A stretch of 6,473 nt of DNA from Bacillota bacterium. GTDB taxonomy: Bacteria > Bacillota > Peptococcia > Peptococcales > Peptococcaceae. Shown here piece after piece: positions 5,642-6,473 of this stretch. Under the pieces are notes generated by a model that was not told where the DNA came from, ran no database searches, and was given only the letters and a program-made list of their open reading frames with translations. Position 1 is the first letter of the stretch; every line of letters starts with the position of its first letter. The stretch covers positions 1-6,473 of the forward strand of contig JAEZVS010000094.1 in assembly GCA_023443145.1 (NCBI GenBank). The letters are read 5' to 3'. The position numbers and the translations under genes were made by a program.

Positions 5642-6473
5642 ATGAAAAGCGGTTTTATTTCCATAATCGGTCGGCCCAACGCCGGCAAGAGCACCCTATT
5701 GAACCACATACTCAACCGAAAAGTGGCCATTACCAGCGATAAGCCTCAGACCACGCGTGCGCGCATCATGGGCATCTATCATGAAAGTGACCTGCAGCTG
5801 GTCTTTATAGATACACCAGGTATTCACAAACCTAAGCACAAATTGGGAGCCTATATGGTGGAGACCGCTCAAGAAAGCATTTATGACGGCGATCTTATTT
5901 ACTATATGGTGGATGCATCGGTATCTTTTGGTCCGGGAGAAGCTTTTATTTTGGATGTACTAAAAAAAACCGATGCCCCTATTTTCTTATTGTTAAATAA
6001 GGTGGATAAGTTAAATCGAGAAGATATTTTGCGCCTTATTGTGCAGTGGCAGTCTCGTGGCAACTTTAGCGAGATTTTTCCGCTGTCGGCTCGAACCGGA
6101 GATAATGTGGATCGCCTTTTACAGGTGACCAAAGAACATCTAGCAGAAGGCCCGGCCTTTTTTCCGGATGATATGGTGACGGATCAGTCTGAAAAACATC
6201 TGATGGCCGAACTTGTGCGGGAAAAGATTTTACGTCTTACAGAAGAAGAAATCCCCCATAGCGTGGCAGTGGTCATCGAAAAAATGCAGCGCCGTCCGGA
6301 TGACGATAAACTTGAAGTGTATGCCTTAGTTTATGTGGAACGCAACAGCCAAAAGCGCATCATCATCGGCAAAAATGGTGCAATGATGAAGCGAATTGGC
6401 ATTGGCGCACGCAAAGACATTCGCAATCTTTTAGGTGAGGATATTGTGCTTCATTTGTGTGTAAAAGTGAAAG
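5642..6473 (+). CDS. era: GTPase Era, 3' end outside window
   Basis: Era is an essential-type GTPase that binds the 3' end of 16S rRNA and assists 30S subunit assembly. ATG 5642 has AAAGGAG (5631-5637) four bases upstream, a slightly short spacing, and starts 12 bases after the cdd stop. I translated 277 codons without a stop. G1 GRPNAGKS is at 10-17, the switch I block with KPQTTR at 34-39, G3 DTPG at 57-60, G4 NKVD at 119-122, and G5 SA at 149-150. The C-terminal KH domain has its GKNG turn at 243-246, followed by the GIGARKDI helix. All G motifs look functional. The family is about 295-300 aa, so only some 20 residues are missing past the window edge. Confidence 0.95.
   Translation, partial: MKSGFISIIGRPNAGKSTLLNHILNRKVAITSDKPQTTRARIMGIYHESDLQLVFIDTPGIHKPKHKLGAYMVETAQESIYDGDLIYYMVDASVSFGPGEAFILDVLKKTDAPIFLLLNKVDKLNREDILRLIVQWQSRGNFSEIFPLSARTGDNVDRLLQVTKEHLAEGPAFFPDDMVTDQSEKHLMAELVREKILRLTEEEIPHSVAVVIEKMQRRPDDDKLEVYALVYVERNSQKRIIIGKNGAMMKRIGIGARKDIRNLLGEDIVLHLCVKVK

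Overview
This window looks like a chromosomal segment from a Bacillota (Firmicutes) bacterium. The evidence is strong AAGGAG-type ribosome binding sites, GU-rich-tailed hairpin terminators, a three-tRNA array without encoded CCA ends, and the gene order phoH - pgpH(yqfF) - ybeY - cdd - era, which is the classical Gram-positive arrangement. The sporulation genes yqfC/yqfD are not upstream of phoH, and dgkA is missing between ybeY and cdd. This would suit a non-sporulating lineage such as some Negativicutes, but that placement is an inference and not demonstrated.

Layout. 1-408: the C-terminal part of a zinc N-acetylmuramoyl-L-alanine amidase (Amidase_3), closed by a hairpin terminator. 495-806: a near-consensus sigma-A promoter, tRNA-Glu(UUC), tRNA-Val(UAC) and tRNA-Asp(GUC) packed 2-3 nt apart, and a terminator. 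815-852: a perfect 15-bp inverted repeat that can terminate transcription from both sides. 910-1350, minus strand: an AT-rich orphan gene for a small protein with about four membrane segments. About 285 bases of divergent intergenic DNA follow, with possible promoters in both directions. 1636-6473, plus strand: a tightly packed operon of phoH, pgpH, ybeY, cdd and era; era runs off the window edge.

The operon joins RNA maturation and ribosome assembly (PhoH-family ATPase, YbeY endoribonuclease, Era GTPase), pyrimidine salvage (Cdd) and cyclic-di-AMP turnover (PgpH). Adjacent reading frames overlap by 32, 16 and 26 nt, or are 12 nt apart, so translational coupling is likely.

The main anomaly is in pgpH. 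An in-frame TAA at 4466-4468 splits an otherwise full-length 7TM-HD phosphodiesterase gene. The same frame continues for another 103 codons with well-conserved family sequence, including the aspartate expected to be the last metal ligand of the HD site. One C-to-T change (CAA to TAA) would explain it. I see no convincing new biological system in this window; the other genes are ordinary conserved or tRNA genes plus one unrecognised membrane protein.
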